A DNA stretch of 46,806 nt from Alphaproteobacteria bacterium (GCA_015231605.1 JADGBG010000011.1:1-46806); one strand, 5' to 3'. Shown: positions 28,386 through 38,143, counted from the first letter of the stretch. Notes: a model not told the origin generated them from the sequence alone. A program made the numbers and translations.

Positions 28386-29521
28386 TGGGCGCTCCTCTGC
28401 TTGTTGAGTTCGGGCAACGCCAGGTAGGGCACCACGCCGCCGTTCTTCTGGTCCAGGATGACCTTGTTGGAGTTTTTGAGAACCTCCTCCATGGCTTCCA
28501 GGTAGAGGCGCTGGGTGGTTACGTCCTTGGCCGTGCGATAGCTTTCATAGACCGACAGGAAGCGCTTCGCTTCACCCTCGGCTTCCTTGGTCACCTGTTC
28601 CTTGTAGGCTTCGGCCTGCTGGATCATCTTGGCCGCTTCACCCTCGGCGGTGGGAACGATCTTGTTGGAATAGGCCTGGGCTTCGTTCTTCAAGCGGTCC
28701 AGGTCCTGGCGCGCCGACTGCACGTCGTTGAACGCGTCGATGACCTGGGTGGGCGGCTCGCCCTTGAGGAACTGCACCTGAAGCACCGTGATGCCCGAAC
28801 CGTAGCTGTCCAGGACGTCCTGCAACAAATTGCGAGACCGGTCCTGCACCTGTTGGCGGGCGGTGGTCAGGGCGTTTTCCAAGGTGGTCTGGCCGATAAC
28901 CTCGCGCATGGCGCTTTCGGCGGCCAGCTTCACGGTGATTTCCGGATCGCGGATGTTGAACAGAAAATCGCCTGCGTTCTTCACTTTCCATTGCACGGTG
29001 AAGTCAACGTCGATGATGTTCTGGTCCTGGGTCAGCATCAAACTTTCCTCAAGGACGTCGCGGTTGCCGCCGGTGGACGGCCGGCCAAAGGCGCTGGTCG
29101 CCCCGGTTTCGCGGAAGCCCACGTCGATGCGGCGCACCTGTTCGACGTTGGGGGTCAGCACCTTGCCGATGGGCGCGGGAAAATACCAGTGCAGGCCCGG
29201 TCCGGAATCCTGTTCCGGGACGTGCTTGCCGAACAGCATCACCACGCCCTGGTGGCCGGCCTCGACGCGGTATACGCCGCTCAGCATCCACAACGCGAAC
29301 GCCGCGACGACCGCCAGCGCGATCATCTTGCTCGATCCGAAGCCGCCGGGCATGTAGGTCTTGAGACTGTCTTGGGACCGGCGCAGCATTTCCTCGATAT
29401 CGGGGGGCCGCTGGCCGCCGCCGCCACCGGCGGGTCCGCCACCGCCGCCGCCCCATGGGCCGCCGCCGCCGCCCCCGTTTCCGCCGCCCCACGGGCCGCC
29501 GCCTTGAGGTTTCCAGGCCAT
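28382..29521 (-). CDS. hflK: HflK, SPFH-domain regulator of FtsH
   Basis: A 379-aa partner of HflC. A Gly/Pro-rich cytoplasmic N-terminus (residues 1-50) precedes one transmembrane helix (about 66-84; ALAVVAAFALWMLSGVY). The SPFH domain follows (VEAGHQGVVMLFGKHVPEQD, then NIIDVDFTVQWKVKNAGDFL), then the coiled-coil EGEAAKMIQQAEAYKEQVTK. The 4-bp overlap with hflC couples translation of the two subunits. It is divergent from mrp across a 201-bp gap. Confidence 0.95.
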   Translation of the reverse strand: MAWKPQGGGPWGGGNGGGGGGPWGGGGGGPAGGGGGQRPPDIEEMLRRSQDSLKTYMPGGFGSSKMIALAVVAAFALWMLSGVYRVEAGHQGVVMLFGKHVPEQDSGPGLHWYFPAPIGKVLTPNVEQVRRIDVGFRETGATSAFGRPSTGGNRDVLEESLMLTQDQNIIDVDFTVQWKVKNAGDFLFNIRDPEITVKLAAESAMREVIGQTTLENALTTARQQVQDRSRNLLQDVLDSYGSGITVLQVQFLKGEPPTQVIDAFNDVQSARQDLDRLKNEAQAYSNKIVPTAEGEAAKMIQQAEAYKEQVTKEAEGEAKRFLSVYESYRTAKDVTTQRLYLEAMEEVLKNSNKVILDQKNGGVVPYLALPELNKQRSAQ

Positions 29522-29722
29522 TCGTTCATCCCTTCAGCTTCGCAATGTGAATGGCGCGATCCGAAATATTTCCCGAAAAACGCCTTTAACATTTGGATTT
29601 CCTAATACGACACCCTATATCAGGTCCCGTAACGCTTATAGGCCAGCGGGCCCGGCGGCGCAACCGGCGCCAAACCCTGGCCGACCCAAAGGGATATCTG
29701 CTCGTTTTTGGAGATTTCAAGC

Positions 29723-30832
29723 ATGTCGCTGATCACGGAAGAAAAAATACTCAAGACCCTGTCCACGGTCATGGACGGCGACCGAAACATCGTCGACAAG
29801 GGTATGGTCCAGGGGCTTCAGGTCCAGGACGGCCACGTTATTTTCGCCGTCGTGGTGCCGCCCCAGGTCGGCGCCAAGGCCGAACCCATTCGCAAGGAAG
29901 CCGAAGAAAAGGTCCACGCCATGGACGGCGTGCTGTCCGCCACCGTGGTGCTGACCGCCGACAAGGACGCGGACGGAGGCGGCGCCCCGCAGGGCGGCAA
30001 GGCCCCGATCCCCGAAAAGAACGCCCCGCTGTTGCCGGGCGTCAAGGCCATCATCGCGGTGGCGTCGGGCAAGGGCGGCGTCGGCAAGTCCACCACCACC
30101 GTCAACCTGGCGCTGGCGCTGCGCGACAAGGGCCTGCGCGTCGGTCTTCTGGACGCCGACATCTACGGCCCGTCCATCCCGCGCATGCTGGGCATCAGCG
30201 GCGATCCGGAATCCAGCGACGGCCAACGTCTCGACCCGATGGTCGGCCACGGCATCAAATGCATGTCCATGGGCTTCCTGGTCGATGAGGACACTCCGAT
30301 CATCTGGCGCGGCCCGATGGTTCAGACCGCGTTGACGCAGCTGATGCGCGATGTCGCGTGGGGCGAGCTGGACGTGATGGTGATCGACATGCCGCCGGGC
30401 ACCGGCGACGTGCAGCTGACCATGGCGCAGCACGTGCCGCTGACCGGCGCGGTGATCGTGTCCACGCCGCAGGACATCGCGCTGCTCGACGCGCGCAAGG
30501 GCCTCAACATGTTCCGCCAGGTGGACGTGCCGGTGCTGGGCATCGTGGAAAACATGAGCTACTTCACCTGTCCGCATTGCGGCGGACGCACCGACGTGTT
30601 CAGCCACGGCGGCGCGAAGGAGGAAGCGGACCTTCTGGGCATGACCTTCCTGGGCGAAATCCCGCTGGACATCGTGATCCGCGAGACGTCCGACAGCGGC
30701 CATCCCATCGTCGACCACACCCCCGACAGCGAGCACGCCAAGGCCTACAAGGCGATCGCCGAGCAGGTGTGGAACAAGGCCTGCGAACGCCTTGAAGCCA
30801 AGGCCGCGGCCACGCCGCGCATCGTGCAGTAA
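29723..30832 (+). CDS. apbC: Mrp/ApbC-family iron-sulfur cluster carrier ATPase
   Basis: A 369-aa P-loop protein that carries Fe-S clusters to target enzymes. An N-terminal DUF59/MIP18-like domain (about 5-80) precedes the deviant Walker A motif SGKGGVGKSTTTVNLALAL, Walker B-like LLDADIYGPSIPRMLGI and the cluster-binding CPHC in YFTCPHCGGRTDVF. The ATG at 29723 gives the family start MSLITEEKILKTL; a start 15 bp upstream is less likely. A very stable terminator follows. Confidence 0.94.
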   Translation: MSLITEEKILKTLSTVMDGDRNIVDKGMVQGLQVQDGHVIFAVVVPPQVGAKAEPIRKEAEEKVHAMDGVLSATVVLTADKDADGGGAPQGGKAPIPEKNAPLLPGVKAIIAVASGKGGVGKSTTTVNLALALRDKGLRVGLLDADIYGPSIPRMLGISGDPESSDGQRLDPMVGHGIKCMSMGFLVDEDTPIIWRGPMVQTALTQLMRDVAWGELDVMVIDMPPGTGDVQLTMAQHVPLTGAVIVSTPQDIALLDARKGLNMFRQVDVPVLGIVENMSYFTCPHCGGRTDVFSHGGAKEEADLLGMTFLGEIPLDIVIRETSDSGHPIVDHTPDSEHAKAYKAIAEQVWNKACERLEAKAAATPRIVQ

Positions 30833-30854
30833 GCCGCCGCGCCACACATCGACG

Positions 30855-30895
30855 CCAAGGCCCCCGCGCTTGACGGCGCGGGGGCCTTGGCATGT
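30855..30895 (+). terminator. Intrinsic terminator after the mrp/apbC gene
   Basis: A perfect 15-bp stem (30855-30869 with 30876-30890) closes on a 6-nt loop. A second small hairpin (30901-30907 with 30915-30921) follows. Confidence 0.75.
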
Positions 30896-30942
30896 TCGCT
30901 TAAGGCATTCCATGTGCCTTAGACTCGCACACCCGGTTATCC

Positions 30943-30971
30943 ATGACATCCATACATTAGCGTTATATAAT
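30943..30971 (+). promoter_or_regulatory. Near-consensus sigma70 promoter
   Basis: ATGACA (30943-30948, five of six to TTGACA) and TATAAT (30966-30971, perfect) are 17 bp apart. This is the best promoter match I see in the window. It points to the 27-aa peptide gene and predicts a leader of about 55 nt. Confidence 0.7.
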
Positions 30972-31033
30972 ATAAAGAATGATCGGGGGGGGATCAGAAG
31001 ATCCTTCGAACCTCTGAATAAGGAGGGTGTGTT

Positions 31034-31117
31034 ATGCTCGAATCGTTCCTGTTCTGGATGCTGGTCCTTGTGGTTCTCGGCTTCATCGGCATGACCATTA
31101 CCGAAGCTTCGGAATAA
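31034..31117 (+). CDS. 27-aa single-pass membrane peptide
   Basis: The frame encodes MLESFLFWMLVLVVLGFIG followed by MTITEASE. It is one transmembrane helix (about 4-20) with an acidic end. A textbook ribosome site AAGGAGGG lies 7 nt before the ATG, and a near-consensus promoter lies 60-90 bp upstream, so strong expression is expected. A terminator-like hairpin follows at 31164. Small membrane peptides of this size often modulate a larger membrane complex (CydX and KdpF types are examples), but the sequence matches neither. The partner is unknown. It lies between mrp and the Fic gene. Confidence 0.65.
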   Translation: MLESFLFWMLVLVVLGFIGMTITEASE

Positions 31118-31156
31118 CGCCGCCGTCTCTACCTCTGTCTCTTCACACTCGCCCGC

Positions 31157-31190
31157 AAAGAAAGCCCCGGACGGTAGGGTCCGGGGTGTG
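31157..31190. repeat. Terminator-like hairpin repeat, copy 1
   Basis: AAAGAAAGCCCCGGAC, then a loop, then GTCCGGGG: a 30-bp unit that recurs in the same orientation at 32574-32603 with 28 of 30 bases identical. The stem CCCCGGA/TCCGGGG looks like a terminator serving the 27-aa peptide gene and the end of the Fic gene. Confidence 0.65.
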
Positions 31191-31201
31191 ACTTTAGGGG
31201 C

Positions 31202-32338
31202 TTATCCTCTCACAATGCGGAGCAAGGGTTCGAATGCATAGAGACCTGCACGACGGCCCGACGGTTTTTCCAGACACTTCAGCAAACCGATATCCACCAA
31301 TGTGCGCGTGAATTTTGCGGCGGTTCCTTGAGGAATGCCGCTCTTGGCGGTAAACGTATTGTTCCGAAATACGGGATTTCCGAAAATAAAATCGAGAGCA
31401 GCCATATGCCAACGGGTTGAAAGAAAATCCCTGAACGTGACTTTCATTTCCTCATATAGACCTGCGATTTCCTCAGCGACCGCAATGTTCTTGTAGGCTT
31501 GTGCTTCCAGCGCGTTCAAAAAGAAGATGCACCACTCGGTCCATTCACCACGGTTGGAAACGTTTCGCATCCTATCAACGTATTCGTCCTTCTCGTCCTC
31601 CAGATAACCGCTGACGTAAAAATGCGGTTGCGAGATGTTTCCGTAATGCCAAAGAAGCAATGTTATGAGCATCCGGCCAATACGCCCGTTTCCGTCTTTA
31701 AATGGGTGCAACGCTTCAAACTCGACATGGGCCAACGCGACCTTCAGAAGATCTTCCAACTCGCTTTCCCCAAGAAATGTAAAGAGGGCGTCCATGCCCG
31801 AGGTCAATTGCTCGGGGCTGATTGGCGTAAACAAGACTTGCCGCCTGTTTCTGCCAACAATGTAATTTTGCTCACGTTTATATTCGCCAGGAGATTTATC
31901 GGCCCCACGACCCAAGCTTAACAGAACTTTATGAGCGCTCCGGAGAAGCCAATCCGAAATCGGCGCGCCATCTTCAACCGACTTTTGCGCACGTTTCATG
32001 GCCCGAGAATAGAAGAAGACCTCGATGGCTTCGCCGCGGTATCCCGCAGCCTCTTCTTCTACATCTCCCTGATCGGCTTCATATTGCAGAACTTCATCGA
32101 GCGTGCTGATCGTTCCTTCCATACGGGAAGAAATAACGGCTTCCTGACTTCTCAAAGGAGCAAGCAAAACTTCGCTATTGTGCATGCTTTTCAGCATTTG
32201 GTCGTATCGCGCCAGAGCTGCGGACGCACCCGTCAGCGGTTTTACCAACCGGGCATAGTCCAGTTCATTCGGCGGAAACGCGCCATAGTGATAATCGACG
32301 GCTTCGCTTAAATTCAGTTCGGTTAGAGGTATGTTCAT
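31202..32338 (-). CDS. Fic-domain AMPylase-like protein
   Basis: A 378-aa Fic protein that would transfer AMP (or another nucleotide) to a protein hydroxyl. The active site HPFKDGNGRIGR is at 211-222 with catalytic His211. An N-terminal Fic_N domain carries the autoinhibitory motif S70-x-x-x-E74-G75 (SSRMEGT), so the enzyme is class II, held off by its own helix. A C-terminal winged-helix region (about 300-375; KSGIPQGTAAKFTRTLVDIG) suggests DNA binding and possible autoregulation. Base composition is clearly lower in GC than its neighbours, and the gene sits between two copies of a hairpin repeat, both signs of acquisition. No separate antitoxin is visible. Confidence 0.92.
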   Translation of the reverse strand: MNIPLTELNLSEAVDYHYGAFPPNELDYARLVKPLTGASAALARYDQMLKSMHNSEVLLAPLRSQEAVISSRMEGTISTLDEVLQYEADQGDVEEEAAGYRGEAIEVFFYSRAMKRAQKSVEDGAPISDWLLRSAHKVLLSLGRGADKSPGEYKREQNYIVGRNRRQVLFTPISPEQLTSGMDALFTFLGESELEDLLKVALAHVEFEALHPFKDGNGRIGRMLITLLLWHYGNISQPHFYVSGYLEDEKDEYVDRMRNVSNRGEWTEWCIFFLNALEAQAYKNIAVAEEIAGLYEEMKVTFRDFLSTRWHMAALDFIFGNPVFRNNTFTAKSGIPQGTAAKFTRTLVDIGLLKCLEKPSGRRAGLYAFEPLLRIVRG

Positions 32339-32351
32339 CGCTCAAGCCGCC

Positions 32352-32503
32352 TTGATAACCAAATTTCCTCGAATTGATCTCACAAACCAACTTGTCCGAC
32401 ACTAACGCTCCTCTAATCATTTTGTCTATCATTTTTGCCAATTTTTGCCTATCAAAACACTTTGATGGTCGAGATGGATACACAAAGTGTCTTGATAGCC
32501 AAA
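32352..32503 (-). promoter_or_regulatory. Operator-like array of TTTGNCTATCAA half-sites upstream of the Fic gene
   Basis: An inverted repeat has arms 32444-32464 and 32483-32503, 19 of 21 bases matching, core CTATCAARACACTTT. Further half-sites lie at 32421-32431 (TTTGTCTATCA) and, inverted, at 32352-32363 (TTGATAACCAAA). All are within 165 bp of the Fic start in AT-rich DNA. The array suits binding of a dimeric regulator, perhaps the Fic protein through its own winged helix. Confidence 0.5.
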
Positions 32504-32573
32504 ATTTAGGGATTTTAACAGCTAAACTACATTTGGTGGCAAACAACGGTTTGATCCACCAGCCACATCCCAA

Positions 32574-32604
32574 AAAGAAAGCCCCGGACGCTAAGGTCCG
32601 GGGC
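32574..32604. repeat. Terminator-like hairpin repeat, copy 2
   Basis: Same unit as at 31157: AAAGAAAGCCCCGGAC, loop, GTCCGGGG, with an 8-bp stem (32581-32588 with 32597-32604) and CGAAGTTT after it. The two copies bracket the Fic gene and its operator region. Confidence 0.65.
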
Positions 32605-32846
32605 GAAGTTTAACAGGGAGGCTTTCACGTCGGGAGACGTGAGGCTCGACCGGCCCCGCTTGTCCCTGGGGGAGGGGAGGGGGAGTGGGAGGCCACGGGG
32701 CCGGGAGCCGAACCGGGGAGGCCCCGGTAAAAGACGCTGCGTCGCAACATCTGATGACCTGAATATATGTAAGATGAACGGCGCGCACCACCGCTGGTTA
32801 GGCAGTCCACCCATGCGCTGAGCGCATGGCTTGACACATTTCGGCC
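32605..32846. other. Non-coding GC-rich stretch before the LysR gene end
   Basis: No credible gene. It holds a small hairpin CACGTC/GACGTG, a purine-rich run of G and A near 32670-32690, a GGGGCC/GGCCCC pairing around 32697-32725, and a palindrome CCATGCGC-TGA-GCGCATGG (32811-32829) 18 nt beyond the stop of the minus-strand LysR gene, which may be its terminator. The stretch could encode a structured RNA, but nothing matches a family I know. Confidence 0.35.
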
Positions 32847-33776
32847 TCAAACCTTGGCCAACTGGTCGGTCCGGATGCGGTTGATCAGGAAGTCGCGGAA
32901 CACGCCGACGCGTTTGGACTGACGCAATTCTTCTGGGTACACGAAATACGTGTTGAACCCCGGGCCTTCCAGTTCCGACAGGACCTGCACCAGGTCCTCG
33001 GCGTGGCCGGTCATGTAGTCGGGCAGCGCGCCGATGCCGATGCCGGAACGCACCGCGCGGTAGATGCCGTAGATGTTGTTGACCTTGAGAACCGGACGGC
33101 GCGGTTTCTCCCCCGCCCCGGCGTCGAGCAGCCAGTTGATGTTTTCCACCGGCGGCGCGGCGTCCGCGCCGTAGACCACGATGCGGTGGTTGTCCAATTC
33201 CTCGGCCGTGCGCGGCAGGCCGTATTCCTTGATATAGCTGGGCGCGGCGTAGATGCGGTACTTGACCCCCATCAGCTGACGCTGGATCAGGTCCGGCTGG
33301 GTCGGCGGGCGCACGCGGATGGCGACATCGGCCTGGCGCATGGACACGTCCAGTTCGTCGTCGGACAGCACCAGGGACACGTCGATGTCGGGATAGTCCT
33401 CGATGAACTCCTTGAGCCGGCGCGTCAGCCAGATGGAGCCGAACGCCACCGTGGTGGTGATGCGCAGCGGCCCCCACGGGCGTTCGCGGGTGTCCATGAT
33501 GCGCGCGGTGGCGTTGGCCAGACCGCTGACCATTTCGGCGGTGGCGCGGTAGAGATGCTCGCCCTGTTCGGTCAGCAACAGACCGCGCGCGTGGCGGTGG
33601 AACAACGACACGCCGAGACTGTCCTCCAACGCGCCGATCTGGCGCGACACGGCGGACTGGCTGAGGTTCAGCCGCTCGCCCGCCTGGGTGAAGCTGCCCG
33701 CCTCGGCCACCGCGTGAAACACGCGCAGCTTGTCCCAGTCCAGGTTTTGGCCCAGGGCCTCGCGCGCGCGGTCCAT
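32847..33776 (-). CDS. LysR-family regulator, GcvA-like
   Basis: A 309-aa LysR regulator. The winged helix is at about 15-75 (LRVFHAVAEAGSFTQAGERL, SQSAVSRQIGALEDSLGVSL) and the effector domain at about 100-300, with GPLRITTTVAFGSIWLTRRL and MRQADVAIRVRPPTQPDLIQ, the wording of the GcvA/BlaA group. It starts 16 bp after the trxB stop on the same strand, so it is probably co-transcribed with trxB and may take part in redox control. The ligand is unknown. Confidence 0.92.
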   Translation of the reverse strand: MDRAREALGQNLDWDKLRVFHAVAEAGSFTQAGERLNLSQSAVSRQIGALEDSLGVSLFHRHARGLLLTEQGEHLYRATAEMVSGLANATARIMDTRERPWGPLRITTTVAFGSIWLTRRLKEFIEDYPDIDVSLVLSDDELDVSMRQADVAIRVRPPTQPDLIQRQLMGVKYRIYAAPSYIKEYGLPRTAEELDNHRIVVYGADAAPPVENINWLLDAGAGEKPRRPVLKVNNIYGIYRAVRSGIGIGALPDYMTGHAEDLVQVLSELEGPGFNTYFVYPEELRQSKRVGVFRDFLINRIRTDQLAKV

Positions 33777-33792
33777 GACGGGCCCCTTCCCC

Positions 33793-35448
<1,656 letters not shown>

Positions 35449-35452
<4 letters not shown>

Positions 35453-35781
35453 GCCCAGACCGGCTCTTCACCGCCTACCAGCGACGCCAGACCCGCCGGA
35501 TCCGTCAGCACCACCCTGCCCCGTCCGGTCTTTGCCCATCCCCGCGCCGCGAACCGGCCCAGCCATTTGGCCACCACCTCGCGGGTGGCTCCGCTGAAAT
35601 TGGGCCCGGAATGACATTTGACGCAACCGATGCGGCGAAACAGCGCCATGCCCAACCCCAACCGCCCGGTCCAGTCAAGGCGTGGCGCGAGGTCCTTGCG
35701 TATCAACGTCGCAAGGACCCCCGCCGCCACGGCGACGGCGGCGAGGCTGTCCAGCAGGATAGGGGTTATGCCGGGGGCCAT
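35449..35781 (-). CDS. Small protein with a Crp-like DNA-binding end, possibly a gene remnant
   Basis: A 110-aa frame with two unlike halves. Residues about 65-105 (SGATREVVAKWLGRFAARGW, then GRVVLTDPAGLASLV) match the second helix and wing of the Crp/FNR DNA-binding domain. The front has a hydrophobic stretch (about 8-25) and then GMALFRRIGCVKCHSGPNF, which contains CxxCH and resembles the heme c site of cytochrome c peroxidase-type proteins. No nucleotide-binding domain exists. It may be a truncated Crp-type regulator, a chimera from a deletion, or a real small protein. The chosen ATG (35781) lies 13 bp after the DUF4242 gene. Confidence 0.45.
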
Positions 35782-35794
35782 GGCGCGGGTTCCG

Positions 35795-36106
35795 TCACGC
35801 CCCGGCCGGAGCAAGCGGGACGTCAAATACGTTGGGCGTGAGGGTGCGCACCTCGGTGATGGAATCGTAGGCCAGCCCGACTTTTTCATGGGCGCGTGCC
35901 ACCGCCTCGGCGTTGGGCACAAGCGTCACGCAGAACGCGCGCCCGGCGGCCGCGCCGACGTTGAGCTGCAGCGAAATCACGCCTTCTTCGGCGCAGGCGG
36001 CCTTGTACTGTTCGTAAAAGCCCCGCAAATCCGCTGGCGAAATGCTGGCGGGAAACGTATCTTTGCCGGCGTCGTGGGTGTCGATGAACATTTTCATGGC
36101 TTGCAT
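35795..36106 (-). CDS. DUF4242-like small protein
   Basis: A 103-aa protein (MQAMKMFIDTHDAGKDTFPA and then EGVISLQLNVGAAAGRAFCV, ARAHEKVGLAYDSITEVRTL). The ferredoxin-like repeat pattern and the FCV/AxxxHxxxG segment fit DUF4242, a group that includes proposed metal-binding proteins. The ATG at 36106 has GGGAGA at workable spacing; an internal ATG at 36097 is possible. It is divergent from trxC across 102 bp and precedes the Crp-like fragment on the same strand. Function unknown. Confidence 0.65.
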   Translation of the reverse strand: MQAMKMFIDTHDAGKDTFPASISPADLRGFYEQYKAACAEEGVISLQLNVGAAAGRAFCVTLVPNAEAVARAHEKVGLAYDSITEVRTLTPNVFDVPLAPAGA

Positions 36107-36208
36107 GGGGTGTCTCCCGTTAAGTTGCCTCGTGACGACACCCTAGGCCGCGTTCCCGGCGCGGTCTGTATGCGCGGATACACTTCGCGAACCTTTTCGG
36201 AGACCGTG

Positions 36209-36643
36209 ATGAGCGAAACCTGCCAAACCGCCTGCCCGCATTGCTCGGCCGCGCAACGCATCGACAAGTCCGTCCCGGTGGCGGTGGCGAAATGCCATGA
36301 CTGTGGCGGGCACCTGTTCGACGGACATCCGATTTTGCTCACCGGCGAAACCTTCGCCCATCATCTCGCCACCAACACAATCCCGGTGGTGGTCGACTTC
36401 ATGGCCGACTGGTGCGGGCCGTGCAAGGTGATCGCGCCGGAAATCATCAAGACCGCCAAGGCGCTGGAACCCCATGTGCGGTTCGCCAAGGTGGACACCG
36501 ACGAGGACCAGAAACTGGCCGGCCACAACGGCGTGCGCGGTTTTCCGACCCTGGTGATCTACAAACACGGCCACGAAGTCGCCCGCCACGCCGGCGCCAT
36601 GTCCGCCGCACAGATCCAGGCCTGGCTGAAACCCCATCTCTGA
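36209..36643 (+). CDS. trxC: Thioredoxin 2 (TrxC type)
   Basis: A 144-aa thioredoxin with the N-terminal zinc finger of the TrxC type (CPHC near residues 9-12 and CHDC near 30-33). The thioredoxin fold follows with the active site WCGPC (DFMADWCGPCKVIAPEI) and the cis-proline segment GVRGFPTLVIYKHG. It reduces disulfides in oxidised cytoplasmic proteins. GGAG lies 8 nt before the ATG at 36209; an upstream in-frame extension is not supported. It is the last core gene before the integrated element. Confidence 0.93.
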   Translation: MSETCQTACPHCSAAQRIDKSVPVAVAKCHDCGGHLFDGHPILLTGETFAHHLATNTIPVVVDFMADWCGPCKVIAPEIIKTAKALEPHVRFAKVDTDEDQKLAGHNGVRGFPTLVIYKHGHEVARHAGAMSAAQIQAWLKPHL

Positions 36644-36681
36644 TCCGCAAACAAAAAATCCCGCAAGGCGGAGCGGAAAAG

Positions 36682-36730
36682 AATGGCGCACCCGACAGGA
36701 TTCGAACCTGTGACCTCTGCCTTCGGAGGG
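36682..36730 (-). repeat. att repeat 1: 3' half of tRNA-Arg(CCG)
   Basis: On the minus strand this reads anticodon loop CTCCGAA, stem GGCAG, variable AGGTC, T arm ACAGG-TTCGAAT-CCTGT, acceptor CGGGTGC, G, CCA. The bases where CTGCC and the 5' half should be (36731 onward) read differently, so it is a fragment, not a working tRNA gene. It marks the junction of chromosome and element 1. Confidence 0.85.
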
Positions 36731-36832
36731 GTGGAGCTATCGTTATCTGGCGTTATCCTGAATTACTATTCAATTGAAAATAAACGATAAAAAAATCTGT
36801 CTTCATTCCGAATGGGCTGGTATATGCTGTTT

Positions 36833-36863
36833 GGTGATTGCTGGGTGATTGCTAGCAATCACC
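36833..36863. repeat. Integrase arm-type or operator repeats, left end
   Basis: GGTGATTGCT occurs at 36833-36842 and 36844-36853, 11 bp apart, followed directly by its inverse AGCAATCACC (36854-36863), making a perfect 20-bp palindrome. The block ends 25 bp before the integrase start, so it may both bind integrase and control its gene. The same unit pair occurs near the right end of the element. Confidence 0.65.
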
Positions 36864-36888
36864 GATTTGGCGAGGCAAGGACCGGCGC

Positions 36889-38112
36889 GTGAAGCAGAAA
36901 ATCACCAAGAAAGTCGTGGACGGAGCCATGCCCGACGGGCGCGTGCGGTTCCTCTGGGATACCGAGTTGCGTGGCTTCGGGGTGAAGATCACGCCGACCG
37001 GCAGCAAGGTTTACGTCATCCAATACCGCACCGGCGGACGGGGCAGTCCGACGCGCCGTTACACCGTCGGCAAGCACGGCACGATTTCCACTGATAAGGC
37101 GCGCAAGACGGCTCAGGCGCTGTTGGGCGAAGTGGCGAACGGGCACGACCCGCAACAGCGCAAAATGGCGGAGCGGGCGTCGTTGACCGTCTCCGCCCTG
37201 TGCGATTTGTATTTGGCCGAAGGCTGCGCCACCAAAAAGGCCTCGACCATCGCGACGGACAAAGGACGCATCGCGCGCCACATCAAGCCCCTGTTGGGTC
37301 GGCGCAAGGTCAAGGATCTGACGCCCAACGACGTGCGCCGTTTTATGCAGCAAGTGGCCCAGGGCAAAACGGCGGTGGACGAAAAAACCGGCAAGCGCGG
37401 GCGCGCCCGCGTGACCGGCGGCAAGGGCGCGGCCACGCGTACCGTCGGCCTGTTGGGCGGCATCCTTTCGTTCGCCGTTTCCGAAGGCATCCGCCCGGAT
37501 AATCCGGCGCGCGGCGTCAAGCGCTATCCCGACACCCGGAAGGAACGCTTCCTATCGCCCGATGAACTCGCCCGCTTAGGCGAAGCCTTATCGACCAGCG
37601 CGGAAAACCCATACGCCGTGGCGGCGATCCGCTTCCTGTTGTTGACCGGGTGCCGCAAAGGGGAGGTTCTGTTCCTGACCTGGCCGGAGGTGGATTTCGC
37701 TTTCGGCTGTTTGCGGCTTTCGGACAGCAAGACCGGGCAGAAGATCGTCCCGCTCGGCCGCGCGGCGTTGGACGTGTTGGACGCCCTCCCCCGCCTCGAA
37801 GGCAACGATCACGTCTTTCCCGGCGAGAAGGAGGGCCGCCCCCTGGTCGGCCTGCCGAAAATCTGGAACCGCATCAAAACCCGCGCCGGGTTGGATGGCG
37901 TGCGCTTGCACGACCTGCGTCACAGCTTCGCCTCCGTCGGCGCGGGTTATGGGCTGAGCCTGCACGTGGTCGGCAAACTGCTGGGCCACAGCGACCCGAA
38001 GACCACGGCGCGCTATGCGCACATCGCCGACGATCCCGCGCGCACCGCCGCCAACCATATCTCCGCCGCCATTGAGGCCGGGCTGTCGCAGCCGTTTGAA
38101 ACCGTACATTGA
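36889..38112 (+). CDS. int: Tyrosine recombinase (phage/island integrase)
   Basis: A 407-aa integrase starting at GTG with AAGGA upstream. An N-terminal arm-binding domain (DUF4102-like; MKQKITKKVVDGAMPDGRVR and GFGVKITPTGSKVYVIQYR) and a core-binding domain (about 80-190) precede the catalytic domain. Catalytic residues are Arg in LLTGCRKGEVL, HDLRH in LHDLRHSFASVGAGYG, His in LLGHSDPKTTARYAH and Tyr in the same segment. All are intact, so it should be active. It lies 158 bp inside the left att repeat, pointing inward, as is usual for tRNA-targeting islands. Confidence 0.95.
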   Translation: MKQKITKKVVDGAMPDGRVRFLWDTELRGFGVKITPTGSKVYVIQYRTGGRGSPTRRYTVGKHGTISTDKARKTAQALLGEVANGHDPQQRKMAERASLTVSALCDLYLAEGCATKKASTIATDKGRIARHIKPLLGRRKVKDLTPNDVRRFMQQVAQGKTAVDEKTGKRGRARVTGGKGAATRTVGLLGGILSFAVSEGIRPDNPARGVKRYPDTRKERFLSPDELARLGEALSTSAENPYAVAAIRFLLLTGCRKGEVLFLTWPEVDFAFGCLRLSDSKTGQKIVPLGRAALDVLDALPRLEGNDHVFPGEKEGRPLVGLPKIWNRIKTRAGLDGVRLHDLRHSFASVGAGYGLSLHVVGKLLGHSDPKTTARYAHIADDPARTAANHISAAIEAGLSQPFETVH

Positions 38113-38137
38113 CGCGATGTCTTCTATAGGATACATT
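38109..38137 (+). promoter_or_regulatory. Candidate promoter of the toxin-antitoxin pair, leaderless
   Basis: TTGACG (38109-38114, overlapping the integrase stop) and TACATT (38132-38137) are 17 bp apart. The toxin ATG begins 7 nt after the -10 box, the usual start of transcription, and no ribosome site precedes it. The message is probably leaderless. Confidence 0.5.
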
Positions 38138-38143
38138 CATTAA

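Noticed and set aside
32697-32725. A tRNA T-arm-like segment (GGTTCGGCTCC on the minus strand)
   Set aside because: The flanking bases do not pair as a T stem and no acceptor or anticodon arm can be drawn around it.
36682-36730. A tRNA-Arg gene at the left att site
   Set aside because: Only the anticodon loop to CCA end is present; the D arm, the 5' acceptor strand and the 5' anticodon stem are missing. The same holds for 41595-41643.
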